Notes: generated by a model from the letters alone, not told the origin. A stretch of DNA of 64,000 nt from Lachnospiraceae bacterium (GCA_017503735.1 JAFVSN010000004.1:62001-126000); one strand, 5' to 3'; counted from the first letter of the stretch, positions 18,210-30,144 are shown. A program made the numbers and translations.

Positions 18210-18704
18210 TCACTTTTTTATAATAAAATTCATATATCCATTGATAGTATGGATTATGAAAAATAATGAAGCTGTACCAACTAATAAATAATTGCTTTTC
18301 CACAATCCAAAAAATAAATAATACAAAGGAACAACTGCAAATTGACTAATTACAATCAACCAACCATATTGATATCCCAAATAATAAAATGTCCAACCCA
18401 CAAAATTTATTAATATCATACCAATAGTTAACGCAAAAAATGTCTTTTCTTTTGTTGTTGATATTGAAAAAAGTTTAATATCATCTCTAACAATCAACAT
18501 TAATAAAAACATTGAAAGCATACCAACCAATCCCTGTACTTTCTCAATCCATTGTATTTCATTTTGCATATTCATTATTGGATTTGATGTAGGTTTTATT
18601 AAAGGCATAATTATGTACGGAATTTCCTGAATAACAAATGCAATTATTCCAATAAAAGAAATGCCCAAATAATAATTTTTAAATAAATGAACAAACTTAA
18701 TCAC
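18210..18704 (-). CDS. hypothetical membrane protein (A/T-rich islet gene 3)
   Basis: A 164-residue protein with four or five membrane segments (about residues 12-35, 65-82, 92-112, 118-135, 142-160). I do not recognise a family. Codon use is much richer in A and T than in the surrounding genes. The start is taken as GTG because GGAGGAG lies 6 nt upstream; an ATG overlaps the ribosome binding site itself and a TTG lies further up. It is preceded by a leader sequence that is repeated before the next two genes, suggesting common origin or regulation. Confidence 0.6.
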   Translation of the reverse strand: MIKFVHLFKNYYLGISFIGIIAFVIQEIPYIIMPLIKPTSNPIMNMQNEIQWIEKVQGLVGMLSMFLLMLIVRDDIKLFSISTTKEKTFFALTIGMILINFVGWTFYYLGYQYGWLIVISQFAVVPLYYLFFGLWKSNYLLVGTASLFFIIHTINGYMNFIIKK

Positions 18705-18740
18705 ACCATTCTCCTCCATAAACTTCAAAGTTTCCGTTCC

Positions 18741-18959
18741 CTACAAATCGAAATTGCCTTGCTTATTTTTGTTTGTGTTAATCGTGGAAATAATTACACC
18801 TGTGCAGATAACCATTTCAAAAGCAAGGAATCCTCCCACACAAACAATAATACCGCTCAAGCTTCCACCACTCCCAATGTTAAACCAAGATGAGAATAGG
18901 ATTACTAATATCAACTCTAAAACAACAACACCCAAACCAATCAAAATATACTTCCACAT
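18741..18959 (-). CDS. hypothetical two-helix membrane protein (islet gene 2)
   Basis: A 72-residue protein with two hydrophobic segments (about residues 4-24 and 33-58) separated by a glycine/serine turn (GSGGSLSG). No family recognised. GGAGGAG lies 8 nt before the ATG. It is A/T-rich and shares a near-identical upstream block with its downstream neighbour. Could be a small transporter-like or bacteriocin-immunity-like protein, but nothing in the sequence decides that. Confidence 0.6.
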   Translation of the reverse strand: MWKYILIGLGVVVLELILVILFSSWFNIGSGGSLSGIIVCVGGFLAFEMVICTGVIISTINTNKNKQGNFDL

Positions 18960-19013
18960 TATTTATACTCCTCCGTCAACTTCAAAGTTTCTGTTCCTTA
19001 CAAAAGACAAAAT

Positions 19014-19190
19014 TCACCTTTTCTTTTTTTCAAAAATATTAGAAAAAACAAAATCGACAATAAATGCAACAATTGCATAGAGTCCTGATTTTACAAAAGA
19101 AAAATCCTCATTTTGCAAAATTGTTACCAATGTAATACCCAACGCAACTGTAATTGACACAAACAATGCCTTTAATAATCTTTCCTTCAT
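19014..19190 (-). CDS. hypothetical two-helix membrane protein (islet gene 1)
   Basis: A 58-residue protein: basic start MKERLLKAL, two membrane helices (about 7-25 and 35-51), basic end EKKKR. The start is chosen for GGAGGTG upstream; an in-frame extension of 18 residues lacks support. No family recognised. Likely the first gene of the three-gene A/T-rich group, although no convincing promoter is visible upstream. Confidence 0.6.
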   Translation of the reverse strand: MKERLLKALFVSITVALGITLVTILQNEDFSFVKSGLYAIVAFIVDFVFSNIFEKKKR

Positions 19191-19314
19191 TATTTTCACC
19201 TCCACAAACTTCAAATTTTCTTCTCTATTCCGCCATGCACTCATTCGGACTCCTACTCCTCCCTACGGGCTACTTCCACGTGTACGCGTCACCGTATACA
19301 GCAAAGCCGAATAA

Positions 19315-19357
19315 AATGTAAAAGGCCGGAAACCGCCATAGTTCCAGCCTCACATTT
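19315..19357 (-). terminator. terminator of lacZ-galK
   Basis: Inner stem GGCCGGAA / TTCCAGCC (one G-U) and outer pairs AAATGT / ACATTT; on the minus strand it is followed by TTTATTC. Lies 28 nt beyond the galK stop codon. Confidence 0.75.
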
Positions 19358-19385
19358 CTTATTTTAACATTCCCTTACTCTTCTG

Positions 19386-20669
19386 TCAAACCGTCACTTC
19401 CACGCCTCCAACCGGCCTGATTCGGAATACATAACAAGCACCGTCCCCGAATACCCGCTCCATCTCTGCCACATAAGTTTCTGCCAAAGGAAGGGGCACA
19501 AAGGCCTGTATCGTCCCGGCAAATCCGCCTCCGTGAACACGCACCGCTCCTTTTCCCGCAAGAATTCGTTTACTTATCATTACCCCCAAAGGAATCGCTT
19601 GTTCCGTCGGCACAGAAGTAGAATACAGGTTTTGAAGCAAGGCTTCCGAAGAATCTCCGGATTCCTGCACCAAAGAAAGGAACTTCCCTACCTCTCCCTT
19701 TTGTAATGCCTCTGCCTCTTCTCTCGCCCGACGGTTATCTCCAAAGAAATGTACCGCCCGCAACAAAGCCCGGTCGGAACAGTTTTTTCGCAGATTCGGA
19801 AGTTGCCTGTAAAACTCGGTTTCGTTTACCTGGCGCAGATATTCTTTCCCGAATTGTCTCGCCACTGTCTCCATTTCGGAACGTACCGCCACATAGTCCG
19901 GGGTCAGATTCACATGATTTCCCCCCGTATCTGTCACACAGATACAATAACCTGCTTGTTCGAAATCAAAGGAAAAAGGTTCAATCAGCGGGATTTCCGT
20001 ACTCATAAAGTCAATAAATACCAAACCACCCACGGAACTTGCCATCTGATCCATCAAACCGCACTTTTTCCCGAAATAAACATTCTCCGCATACTGACCG
20101 ATTTTTGCAATTTCCAATGCACCGACCCGTCCGTTATTATAATGAACATCTATTATCGTACCGATTAAAGTCTCAAAAGCCGCCGAGGAAGAAATCCCGC
20201 TGCCGGAAAGCACATCGGAGGTACAGTATACATCAAAGCCGCCTACCGTTACCCCAAGAGCTGCAAAACGTGCCACAATGCCCCGTACAATGGCATCGGA
20301 ACCTCTTTCACCTTCCTGTACCGATAGATCGGACAAATCTACCGTAAAGGGACGGTAGCCCTCGGAGCACACACGAATTACGCCGTCCTCATGGAAGCTC
20401 ACCGCTCCGATGACATCCAACTGCACCGCAGCCGCCAGCACACAGCCGTGCTGATGGTCCGTATGATTTCCGCCGATTTCGGTTCTTCCCGGTGCGGAAA
20501 ACAAAGAAATCTCCTCTCTCTCCGGGTACAGCTCCGCAAACCGCTCCACTGCCTTTTCATACCGTGCCTTCTGTGCAGAAAGCACTTCTTTCTTTGTTCC
20601 GTATAAGGTTTCAAACACCGGCAGAAATTCATCCTGCACAAGCTTTTGTTTCAGTTCTTCTCGTCTCAT
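19386..20669 (-). CDS. galK: galactokinase
   Basis: A 427-residue GHMP kinase that phosphorylates galactose to galactose-1-phosphate. The galactokinase signature GRTEIGGNHTDHQHG is at residues 61-75, and the ATP-binding glycine/serine loop (SDVLSGSGISSSAAFE) at about 150-166; the third GHMP motif is RVHGGGFAGT near the C-terminus. Placed 18 nt after lacZ, so the pair converts lactose to glucose and galactose-1-phosphate. galT and galE are not in the window. Confidence 0.95.
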   Translation of the reverse strand: MRREELKQKLVQDEFLPVFETLYGTKKEVLSAQKARYEKAVERFAELYPEREEISLFSAPGRTEIGGNHTDHQHGCVLAAAVQLDVIGAVSFHEDGVIRVCSEGYRPFTVDLSDLSVQEGERGSDAIVRGIVARFAALGVTVGGFDVYCTSDVLSGSGISSSAAFETLIGTIIDVHYNNGRVGALEIAKIGQYAENVYFGKKCGLMDQMASSVGGLVFIDFMSTEIPLIEPFSFDFEQAGYCICVTDTGGNHVNLTPDYVAVRSEMETVARQFGKEYLRQVNETEFYRQLPNLRKNCSDRALLRAVHFFGDNRRAREEAEALQKGEVGKFLSLVQESGDSSEALLQNLYSTSVPTEQAIPLGVMISKRILAGKGAVRVHGGGFAGTIQAFVPLPLAETYVAEMERVFGDGACYVFRIRPVGGVEVTV

Positions 20670-20687
20670 TTTATCTCCCCTTTGTTT

Positions 20688-23849
<3,162 letters not shown>

Positions 23850-23880
23850 TCAAAACATGCACAAAATGATACAAATACTA

Positions 23881-23909
23881 TTGCGTTCTTTTCCGTTATA
23901 CGGCATAAT
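23881..23909 (+). promoter_or_regulatory. promoter of the AraC-family regulator
   Basis: TTGCGT, 17-nt spacer, CATAAT. It lies in the 175-bp lacZ/araC divergent region; no equally clear lacZ promoter is visible on the other strand (a TACAAT-like -10 with a poor -35 is present), which would suit an activator-dependent lacZ promoter. Confidence 0.6.
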
Positions 23910-23937
23910 AATAGTATCAATCTATGGAGGTTATGCC

Positions 23938-24813
23938 ATGTTTACCAATGCCGCTTACCTACACAATTCTTTCATGGATCGTATGGACTTAAGCAAACCG
24001 CTGATTGTTACCTGCTGCGGTTACTATCGCATCCACAGTATGCCTTTTTTTGAAACAGAACGTCCTACGGGCCGAAAAGATTATCAGCTGCTATGTATCG
24101 CTTCCGGCAAAGCACACTTTGTTATTGAAGGAAAGGAATTGGTGGTAGGGGAAGGAACCATGATTTTATATCGTCCCGGAGTTCCTCAGCACTATTTTTA
24201 TCATAGCGAGGACAAAACCGAGGTTTACTGGATTCACTTTACCGGCTCCGAAGTAACGGCACTGTTAGACCAATATGAAATCCCTGCCGACAGTCCGGTC
24301 TTTTTCACCGGAACCTCTCCCGACATTCCGCAGCTCTATCAACAGATCATCAAAGAACTGCAGCTTTGCAGACCGGGGTACGAAGAACTGGTTTCCTACA
24401 AGCTGCGAAACTTGTTCCTGTTAATCTACCGTCTCTTAAAAGAAGGCAGAAAAAACGGCAGCGACCTTCAAAACGAAATTGAACGCGCTACCCACTATTT
24501 CAACGAACACTATGCCGAAACCATCTGTATCGAGGACTACGCAAAAGCAAGACACTTAAGTCCTTGTTGGTTTATCCGTAGTTTCAGGGAAATCGTAAAA
24601 ATTACCCCTTTACAATACATCCTGTCCCTTCGTATGATGAATGCCCAAAGTCTGTTAGAAAATACCGGCTATAACATCAGCGAGATTGCGGAGGCTGTAG
24701 GATACGATAACCCCTTATATTTCAGTCGACTGTTTCATCGTCACACCGGCATGTCTCCATCCGACTACCGCAAGAAACACGAAACTGCCGCCACGCCGGA
24801 TTCCCCGACGTAA
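23938..24813 (+). CDS. AraC family transcriptional regulator
   Basis: A 291-residue regulator: an N-terminal cupin-like sugar-sensing domain (TMILYRPGVPQHYFYHSEDKT, VYWIHFTGSE) and a C-terminal double helix-turn-helix (DYAKARHLSPCWFIRSFREI and ISEIAEAVGYDNPLYFSRLF, about residues 195-285). The start is set by GGAGG 7 nt upstream. Transcribed away from lacZ-galK, hence a likely activator of lactose or galactoside use; the inducer is not known. Confidence 0.93.
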   Translation: MFTNAAYLHNSFMDRMDLSKPLIVTCCGYYRIHSMPFFETERPTGRKDYQLLCIASGKAHFVIEGKELVVGEGTMILYRPGVPQHYFYHSEDKTEVYWIHFTGSEVTALLDQYEIPADSPVFFTGTSPDIPQLYQQIIKELQLCRPGYEELVSYKLRNLFLLIYRLLKEGRKNGSDLQNEIERATHYFNEHYAETICIEDYAKARHLSPCWFIRSFREIVKITPLQYILSLRMMNAQSLLENTGYNISEIAEAVGYDNPLYFSRLFHRHTGMSPSDYRKKHETAATPDSPT

Positions 24814-24833
24814 TGCGACAGTTCTTGTTTGTC

Positions 24834-26015
24834 CTAATAGATTACACGCTTTGCGCTATGCGGTGTACGATAATTATATTGTGAAATAATAACCCCGGTA
24901 TTATAGGTAGATGCATGAACCACTTTACCGTCACCGATGTACATCGCTACGTGATCAACCCGTCCGTCCGAAGCATAAAACACCAAGTCTCCGGCCTTTA
25001 GGTAGGTCTTATTCGGCGTAACGGAACGTAAGGAACTACTGGCTGCCATATCTCTGGATACTCTCGGAAGCGTATAGCCGTATTTTTTGTATGCCGCATA
25101 ACAAAGCCCCGAACAATCTACGCCGGATTTCATATTGGTTCCGCCCCAGACATAAGCGGTACCTACCGCGGTTTTTGCATACTCCGCTACTTGTTTTGCT
25201 TTCTCTCTTTTTTCCTTTTCAATGGCAGCCTTTCTGTCTTCTTCCGCTTTTTTTGCCGCTTCTTCCGCCGCTTTCTTCTCTGCGGCAAGTCGTGCTTTCT
25301 CCTCTGCCAGCGTTTCTCCGCACTTCGGTTCTCCCACCACCTTTACATATTTTGCAAAAACATAACCTACTTGTTTCGTTCCGCCCACAGGCACTCGGAT
25401 TTTCATCCACTCTTGCCCCTTTTCTAAAAGCTCGGCTTCCTCTCCCTTCGTAAACTTGTCAATTACGCTATACCCGGTTCCCGCTCCGGACCGGACATTC
25501 AATACATTTGCCGTCACCTGAATCTTCGGAGTATACTTTTTTGCAATTGCCTCTTCCGCATCCTCACCTAATAATAAATAATCCTTTATCACATATCCTG
25601 TTACATTTCCGGAGTTCACATAAACCCAATTTCCTTCTTCTTTGATTACAGTGGCTACGCAACCTCCGTAAAGCTTTCCTACAACATCTGAAGAAGTAGT
25701 CGCTTTTTTCCTCACATTCACATAATTATTTACATTGGCATAAACTCTGGTGCCTTCTAATCCTTTTGTCCTTGAAAACAAAACCAGCGATTCTTCCGGT
25801 GCTTCTTCACTTCCCAGAAGCGCCACCCTTGCTTTTGCCCGGTTTTGTAATACGCGCGTTTCGATTCCTTCCATCCCTTGTATGTATTTGTATGCTTCCG
25901 TAATAAGAGGATTCTCTTTTGTCACCGCCATTCCGGTTTTTCCGTTACTTAATACCCCTGCCAGTGCCACGACTCCCATACACAACACGATTCTGTTGCC
26001 TTTTCCGCTATTCAT
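24834..26015 (-). CDS. secreted NlpC/P60 peptidoglycan hydrolase with two SH3 domains
   Basis: A 393-residue secreted endopeptidase. Signal peptide (about 1-30), a short helical region, two bacterial SH3 domains (VNVRKKATTSSDVVGKLYGG and VLNVRSGAGTGYSVIDKF), an alanine/lysine/glutamate coiled-coil linker (about 238-272), then NlpC/P60 with catalytic Cys in GVDCSGLCYAAY and His in DHVAMYIGDG plus HAST. Such enzymes cut D-Glu-diamino acid bonds in wall peptides. AGGAGG precedes the start. It stands alone, converging on the AraC gene. Confidence 0.94.
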   Translation of the reverse strand: MNSGKGNRIVLCMGVVALAGVLSNGKTGMAVTKENPLITEAYKYIQGMEGIETRVLQNRAKARVALLGSEEAPEESLVLFSRTKGLEGTRVYANVNNYVNVRKKATTSSDVVGKLYGGCVATVIKEEGNWVYVNSGNVTGYVIKDYLLLGEDAEEAIAKKYTPKIQVTANVLNVRSGAGTGYSVIDKFTKGEEAELLEKGQEWMKIRVPVGGTKQVGYVFAKYVKVVGEPKCGETLAEEKARLAAEKKAAEEAAKKAEEDRKAAIEKEKREKAKQVAEYAKTAVGTAYVWGGTNMKSGVDCSGLCYAAYKKYGYTLPRVSRDMAASSSLRSVTPNKTYLKAGDLVFYASDGRVDHVAMYIGDGKVVHASTYNTGVIISQYNYRTPHSAKRVIY

Positions 26016-26077
26016 ACAATCATTGCCTCCTTTGAATTGTTACAAATTTATTACAAACTTGTAACATGATTATAACA

Positions 26078-26110
26078 AACCCCCGCACGTGTGTCAACAC
26101 GCCGGGGGTT
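26078..26110 (-). terminator. terminator after trxB
   Basis: Eight-pair G/C-rich stem AACCCCCG / CGGGGGTT with further pairing inside (CACGTGTGTCAACACG), followed on the minus strand by TTTGTTATAA. About 50 nt beyond the trxB stop. Confidence 0.75.
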
Positions 26111-26161
26111 CCAAATTCTTCCTTTTTCTTTTTTTGTCGAAGCAATGCAGCTTTTGTGTCT

Positions 26162-27070
26162 CTACTGCTGATTCAAAAAAGCCTCGATTTCGTAGATTGC
26201 GGTTGCTCCGTCCGCCGCTGCCGTTACCACCTGTCGCAAATGCTTTGTGCGCAAATCTCCGGCCGCAAAAATCCCCGGAACATCCGTCTTACAATCTTCC
26301 CCTGCAATAACATAGCCTGCCTCATTTAAAGAAACCAAGCCATTTAACAATTCGGTATTCGGCAACATTCCCACTGCTACAAACACACCGGAAACTTCCA
26401 ACGCACGTTCCTCCGTTTCCGACTTCACCACAAGGTGTTCCACCTTCCCTTGTCCTTCAATCCGTACCGGTGTCGCTTTTAGCACAAACTCAACATTCTC
26501 ACAAGCACGCAAACGATTTACCAATGTCTTTGCCGCTCTGAACTCATCCCTACGGTGTACCAAATATACTTTTTTACAAATACGTGCAAGAAACAACGCA
26601 TCTTCAATTGCCACGTCTCCGCCGCCTACCACCGCAACTTCTTTTCCACGGAAAAATGCACCGTCACAGGTTGCACAATAAGAAACACCACCGCCTGCAA
26701 ACTCTTCTTCTCCCGGAACCTCCAGTTTTCTGTGCTTTGCACCGGTCGCAAATAATACCGTTTTCGTAGAAACACTCTCCCCGTTTTCCAATTCCACCAC
26801 AAATCCGTCTTCCGTCTTTTCTACCTTGGTTACCTTACCGTCCCGGAACTGTACATTACATTCATCGCAATGTTCCCTGAATTTCATAGCCAGTTCAAAA
26901 CCGCCGATTCCTTTTAATCCGGGATAATTGTCCACTTCCGACGTATTAATAATCTGACCTCCGCTCATCAGTCCGCATTCCAATACCAAATGGGACAGTT
27001 CTGCGCGAGCCGCATAAATCCCCGCTGCCATTCCTGCCGGTCCCGCTCCGATAATTACTGTATCTAACAT
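26162..27070 (-). CDS. trxB: thioredoxin reductase
   Basis: A 302-residue flavoprotein: FAD-binding GAGPAGMAAGIYAAR at the start, redox-active CATC at residues 132-135, NADPH-binding GGGDVAIEDALFLA, and the closing FAD motif GIFAAGDLRTKHLRQVVTAAADG. Length and order match low-molecular-weight TrxB. It reduces thioredoxin with NADPH in the cytoplasm. AGAGG lies before the ATG. Monocistronic; its thioredoxin is not in the window. Confidence 0.95.
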   Translation of the reverse strand: MLDTVIIGAGPAGMAAGIYAARAELSHLVLECGLMSGGQIINTSEVDNYPGLKGIGGFELAMKFREHCDECNVQFRDGKVTKVEKTEDGFVVELENGESVSTKTVLFATGAKHRKLEVPGEEEFAGGGVSYCATCDGAFFRGKEVAVVGGGDVAIEDALFLARICKKVYLVHRRDEFRAAKTLVNRLRACENVEFVLKATPVRIEGQGKVEHLVVKSETEERALEVSGVFVAVGMLPNTELLNGLVSLNEAGYVIAGEDCKTDVPGIFAAGDLRTKHLRQVVTAAADGATAIYEIEAFLNQQ

Positions 27071-27104
27071 AAAAACCTCTTTCTGCGCTCTAAAACGCTT
27101 TTTC

Positions 27105-27133
27105 TTGCTTTTTTCTCCGTTCCGTGTTATACT
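27105..27133 (+). promoter_or_regulatory. promoter of the YjfB-like gene
   Basis: TTGCTT, 17-nt spacer, TATACT, about 60 nt upstream of the small ORF. Confidence 0.7.
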
Positions 27134-27197
27134 ATAACTATAGAAGAACGATTTTCAATCCGTTTCTTTTACGGTTTGAACGAAAGGAGGATGCCTT

Positions 27198-27374
27198 ATG
27201 GATATTTCTGCACTTTCTATGCAGGCTTCTGCATTACAAGCTTCGGATATGCTGAGTGTTGCCGTTTTTAAGAAAACACTGGAAACCATCGAAGGCTCCG
27301 GCGAAAACATGATTAAAATGATGGAACAATCGGTCAATCCGAATCTCGGTCAGAACATCGACCTTCGTGTGTAA
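27198..27374 (+). CDS. YjfB family putative motility protein
   Basis: A 58-residue protein, MDISALSMQASALQASDMLS to QNIDLRV, with AAAGGAGG 7 nt upstream. It matches the short YjfB family annotated as putative motility proteins: alternating Ser/Ala/Gln-rich N-terminus, a helix around KKTLETIE, and a C-terminal asparagine/leucine turn. The family lacks a defined biochemical role; in this genome it would accompany the flagellar genes near 34 kb. Confidence 0.75.
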   Translation: MDISALSMQASALQASDMLSVAVFKKTLETIEGSGENMIKMMEQSVNPNLGQNIDLRV

Positions 27375-27398
27375 AGCTCATGCGCCCGCATGGGCTTT
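27373..27398 (+). terminator. terminator after the YjfB-like gene
   Basis: Stem AAAGC-T-CATGC / GCATG-G-GCTTT with a 4-nt loop, then CTTTTATTG. Overlaps the last base of the stop codon and sits in the gap with the converging CPBP gene. Confidence 0.82.
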
Positions 27399-27412
27399 CT
27401 TTTATTGTACTA

Positions 27413-28291
27413 TTATATCAACATAAATACAATACATAATCCGATTCCAAGGATAAGTTCCGGTGAAACAACCCCGGCAAAATTTCCTTTTTCTTTTTTT
27501 CTCTCCAGCTCTTGTACCTCTGTCCTTTTTTTCCCGCAACGGAATAAAAAGTAAAACAAAATCCCGGCTCCCGCAACCGCAACCAAAAAGACCGGAAGCA
27601 ACCGGACACACTCTTCCTTAATACTATATTGTGCCTGCACCCCTTCCGCAGAATTTGCCATCAAAAACAAAAGTACCGTGGAACGACCGTTCATATACAA
27701 ATGCAAGAAAAACGAAGGCAAGATAGAACCTGTCACTTCGTTCACCAGTGCAAATATGATTCCCACCGCAAACGCATAAAAAAACTGATTCAGATTCATA
27801 TGCATAATTCCGAATAAAAAAGCTGACAAAAAAACCGCAACCCACAGCCCGTTCTTACGATAGCCTCGATACAACACACCTCGGAACAACAACTCCTCGC
27901 AAACTGCGGGAGTCACTGCAATCACAAAAAACGCAATCGGAAACGGATATGCCAAAATCAGTTCCAACATATGTTCCCCGATTCGGTTTTCCGTAAACAA
28001 TTGTGAAAGCACATTGATATATTGTGCAATTTTATCCACACAAACCGCAAAAGGAAGCAACAACAGCCAAGACTGCCAACCGATTGCGTTGATTTCCAGA
28101 CTCCTTTTTATTTCTTGTTTTTTCATAACAAGATAATAAAGTCCCGGAACCGCTAAAACCACTTCGTTCATAAACTGAAGCGACATCTCATCCTGCAGTC
28201 CCGTATATGCCAACGCATATATCAGACACTGAGACACTATGATGCTAACTAAAAATACCCGGTTCGCATCCACCGCATGCATTCGTTTCAT
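27413..28291 (-). CDS. CPBP family intramembrane metalloprotease
   Basis: A 292-residue membrane protein with about eight hydrophobic segments. The CPBP/CAAX-protease motifs are present: EELLFRGVLYRGYR (motif 1, glutamates plus arginine) and FLFGIMHMNLNQ (motif 2, catalytic histidine), with a third conserved segment in FALVNEVTGSILPSFFLHLYMN. Substrate unknown; in Firmicutes such proteins are often linked to small-peptide maturation or immunity, but no peptide gene is obvious here. GGAGG lies before the start. Confidence 0.88.
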   Translation of the reverse strand: MKRMHAVDANRVFLVSIIVSQCLIYALAYTGLQDEMSLQFMNEVVLAVPGLYYLVMKKQEIKRSLEINAIGWQSWLLLLPFAVCVDKIAQYINVLSQLFTENRIGEHMLELILAYPFPIAFFVIAVTPAVCEELLFRGVLYRGYRKNGLWVAVFLSAFLFGIMHMNLNQFFYAFAVGIIFALVNEVTGSILPSFFLHLYMNGRSTVLLFLMANSAEGVQAQYSIKEECVRLLPVFLVAVAGAGILFYFLFRCGKKRTEVQELERKKEKGNFAGVVSPELILGIGLCIVFMLI

Positions 28292-28438
28292 ACATTTCCT
28301 CCAAAGATACTCTCCCCTTATCAGTATACAATTTTTTCCTCTCTATTTCTAGCTTTTTTTCATAAAATATGCTATACTTGTGTGCATACGGAAAAAAGAG
28401 ACTGCCGCGGACCTTCCGACGGCTTATAAGGAGCGCAT

Positions 28439-29149
28439 ATGTATTCATTTTCAACAAGAGTCCGCTACAGTGAAGTCGATGCTTCTCTTCGCTTATCTTT
28501 TCCGGCAATCATAAATTATTTTCAGGATTGCAGCATTTTTCATTCGGAAGATTTGGGAATCGGCATTGATTTTTTAAAAGAGAAACATCGTGTATGGCTT
28601 ATGAACGCCTGGCAAATCGAAGTACTTCGATTTCCCCGCTACGGAGAACAGTTACACGTAAACACATGGCCTTACGATTTTAAGTCCATGTTCGGCTATC
28701 GAAATTTTACATTAACCGATGAAGCAGGAGAACCTTTGGTTATTGCAAACTCCATCTGGGTCTTTGCGGATACGGACAGCGGTCGCCCGGTAAAACCGGA
28801 TTCTGCGTACGCCTCCCGCTACCCGTTAGAACCGCCTTATCCGATGGAATGTGCCCCGCGAAAAATCGAACTTCCCACAGAGGCAACCCCGTTAGCTCCG
28901 ATACCGGTTACAGTCTCCCACTTAGACTCGAACCACCACGTAAATAACGGGCAGTATGTTTCCATGGCATCTGCGTTACTTCCGAATGCCGAATACACAT
29001 CTTTGCGGGTAGAGTACAAAAAATCCGCACAACTGGGAGATATCATTTATCCTCATCTTTCCCTACAGGACAACCTGTGCACCATAGTACTTGCCGACGC
29101 TGCCGGTTCTCCTTATGCGATTGCGGAATTCAAAAACAAACAACAGTAA
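28439..29149 (+). CDS. acyl-ACP thioesterase
   Basis: A 236-residue double hot-dog enzyme of the FatA/FatB-like bacterial family, releasing fatty acids from acyl carrier protein. Recognisable are MYSFSTRVRYSEVDASLRLS at the start, the NYFQDCSIFHSEDLG helix, VWLMNAWQIEV, and in the second domain HLDSNHHVNNGQYV, which holds catalytic residues. TATACT lies about 60 nt upstream with a weak -35. CvfB follows 34 nt after the stop. Confidence 0.9.
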   Translation: MYSFSTRVRYSEVDASLRLSFPAIINYFQDCSIFHSEDLGIGIDFLKEKHRVWLMNAWQIEVLRFPRYGEQLHVNTWPYDFKSMFGYRNFTLTDEAGEPLVIANSIWVFADTDSGRPVKPDSAYASRYPLEPPYPMECAPRKIELPTEATPLAPIPVTVSHLDSNHHVNNGQYVSMASALLPNAEYTSLRVEYKKSAQLGDIIYPHLSLQDNLCTIVLADAAGSPYAIAEFKNKQQ

Positions 29150-29183
29150 TACATCAACCATTTTATCAAAGAGAGGTTTTTCT

Positions 29184-30053
29184 ATGATTATGCTTGGACA
29201 AATGCAGACTCTTACCGTCTGCAGGTCAACCGAAAACGGTGTCTATTTGGAGAGTAAAACCGAGACAACTCCATCCTTTTCTACCGACACCGCCGCCATT
29301 ACAGAAACTCGTGTACTTCTTCCGCGCAATCAGGTTCCGGAAGGAATCAAACACGGAGATTCCCTTCGGGTCTTTGTCTATCGGGATTCTTTGGACCGTG
29401 CCATTGCAACTACCACCGTTCCTCCCCTCACCTTAGGAGAAACGGCTGTCTTAACGGTCAAAGAAGTTTCTTCCATCGGTGCTTTTCTAGACTGGGGATT
29501 GGCAAAGGATTTGCTCCTTCCCTTCAAGGAACAAACCGTAAAAGTAAAAGAAGGGGAACAAATCCTTGTTGCCCTTTATATTGACAAAAGCGGCAGACTT
29601 TGCGCCACCATGCACGTATATGATTATCTGGATGACCACGCGCCGTATCAAAAAGACGACCGTGTTACCGGTATTGTCTATGAAAACATTGATGAGTTCG
29701 GTACCTATGTAGCCGTAGACAATATCTACTCCGCACTGATTCCGCGACGTGAAGTCATCGCACCGCTCCGTCCGGGAACCGTCATTCAGGCCCGTGTTAC
29801 AAAGGTGCAGCCGGACGGTCGTTTGGAATTAAGTATTCGTGAAAAAGCCTATCTCCAGATGGATGATGATGCAGAACGAGTACTCACCATTCTAAAAGAA
29901 GCCGGCGGATTTCTTCCTTACCACGACAAATCTAATCCGGAAGCCATTAAAGCCAAGTTTCAATTAAGCAAGAACTCCTTCAAACGTGCCATCGGTCGTT
30001 TATACAAAGACAGCATCATCACTTTGGAAGAGGACGGCATCCGCTTAAAATGA
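29184..30053 (+). CDS. cvfB: CvfB family S1-domain RNA-binding protein
   Basis: A 289-residue protein with tandem S1-like OB domains (LTVKEVSSIGAFLDWGLAKDLLLPF; VTGIVYENIDEFGTYVAVDNIYSALIP; VIQARVTKVQPDGRLELSIREK) and a C-terminal winged helix (FQLSKNSFKRAIGRLYKDSII). This order is that of CvfB (YitL), an RNA-binding regulator known from staphylococcal virulence work. GAGAGG precedes the start; the next ATG two codons on is an alternative. Probably co-transcribed with the thioesterase. Confidence 0.9.
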   Translation: MIMLGQMQTLTVCRSTENGVYLESKTETTPSFSTDTAAITETRVLLPRNQVPEGIKHGDSLRVFVYRDSLDRAIATTTVPPLTLGETAVLTVKEVSSIGAFLDWGLAKDLLLPFKEQTVKVKEGEQILVALYIDKSGRLCATMHVYDYLDDHAPYQKDDRVTGIVYENIDEFGTYVAVDNIYSALIPRREVIAPLRPGTVIQARVTKVQPDGRLELSIREKAYLQMDDDAERVLTILKEAGGFLPYHDKSNPEAIKAKFQLSKNSFKRAIGRLYKDSIITLEEDGIRLK

Positions 30054-30113
30054 TCCGTCGTATCAGGCGACAACTTCCAATGCGCGCGAAGCGTTTTGTG
30101 CACTATAGGAAAT

Positions 30114-30139
30114 AAAAAGGGACCTGTCGGTCCCTTTTT
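30114..30139. terminator. bidirectional terminator between cvfB and the flagellar-associated gene
   Basis: Perfect 11-pair stem AAAAAGGGACC-TGTC-GGTCCCTTTTT; serves cvfB on the plus strand and the converging recD2-comF group on the minus strand. Confidence 0.92.
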
Positions 30140-30144
30140 GTTTC

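Larger units (their letters stand above)
18710..19225 (-). repeat. repeated leader block before the three islet genes
   Basis: A block reading, on the minus strand, GTAAGGAACAGAAACTTTGA followed by AGTT and then GGAGG precedes each gene (around 18710-18745, 18970-19005 and 19196-19225). The first two copies differ at only a few positions over about 30 nt; the third keeps AATTTGAAGTTTGTGGAGGTG. The copies span the intergenic gap including the ribosome binding site. Confidence 0.75.
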
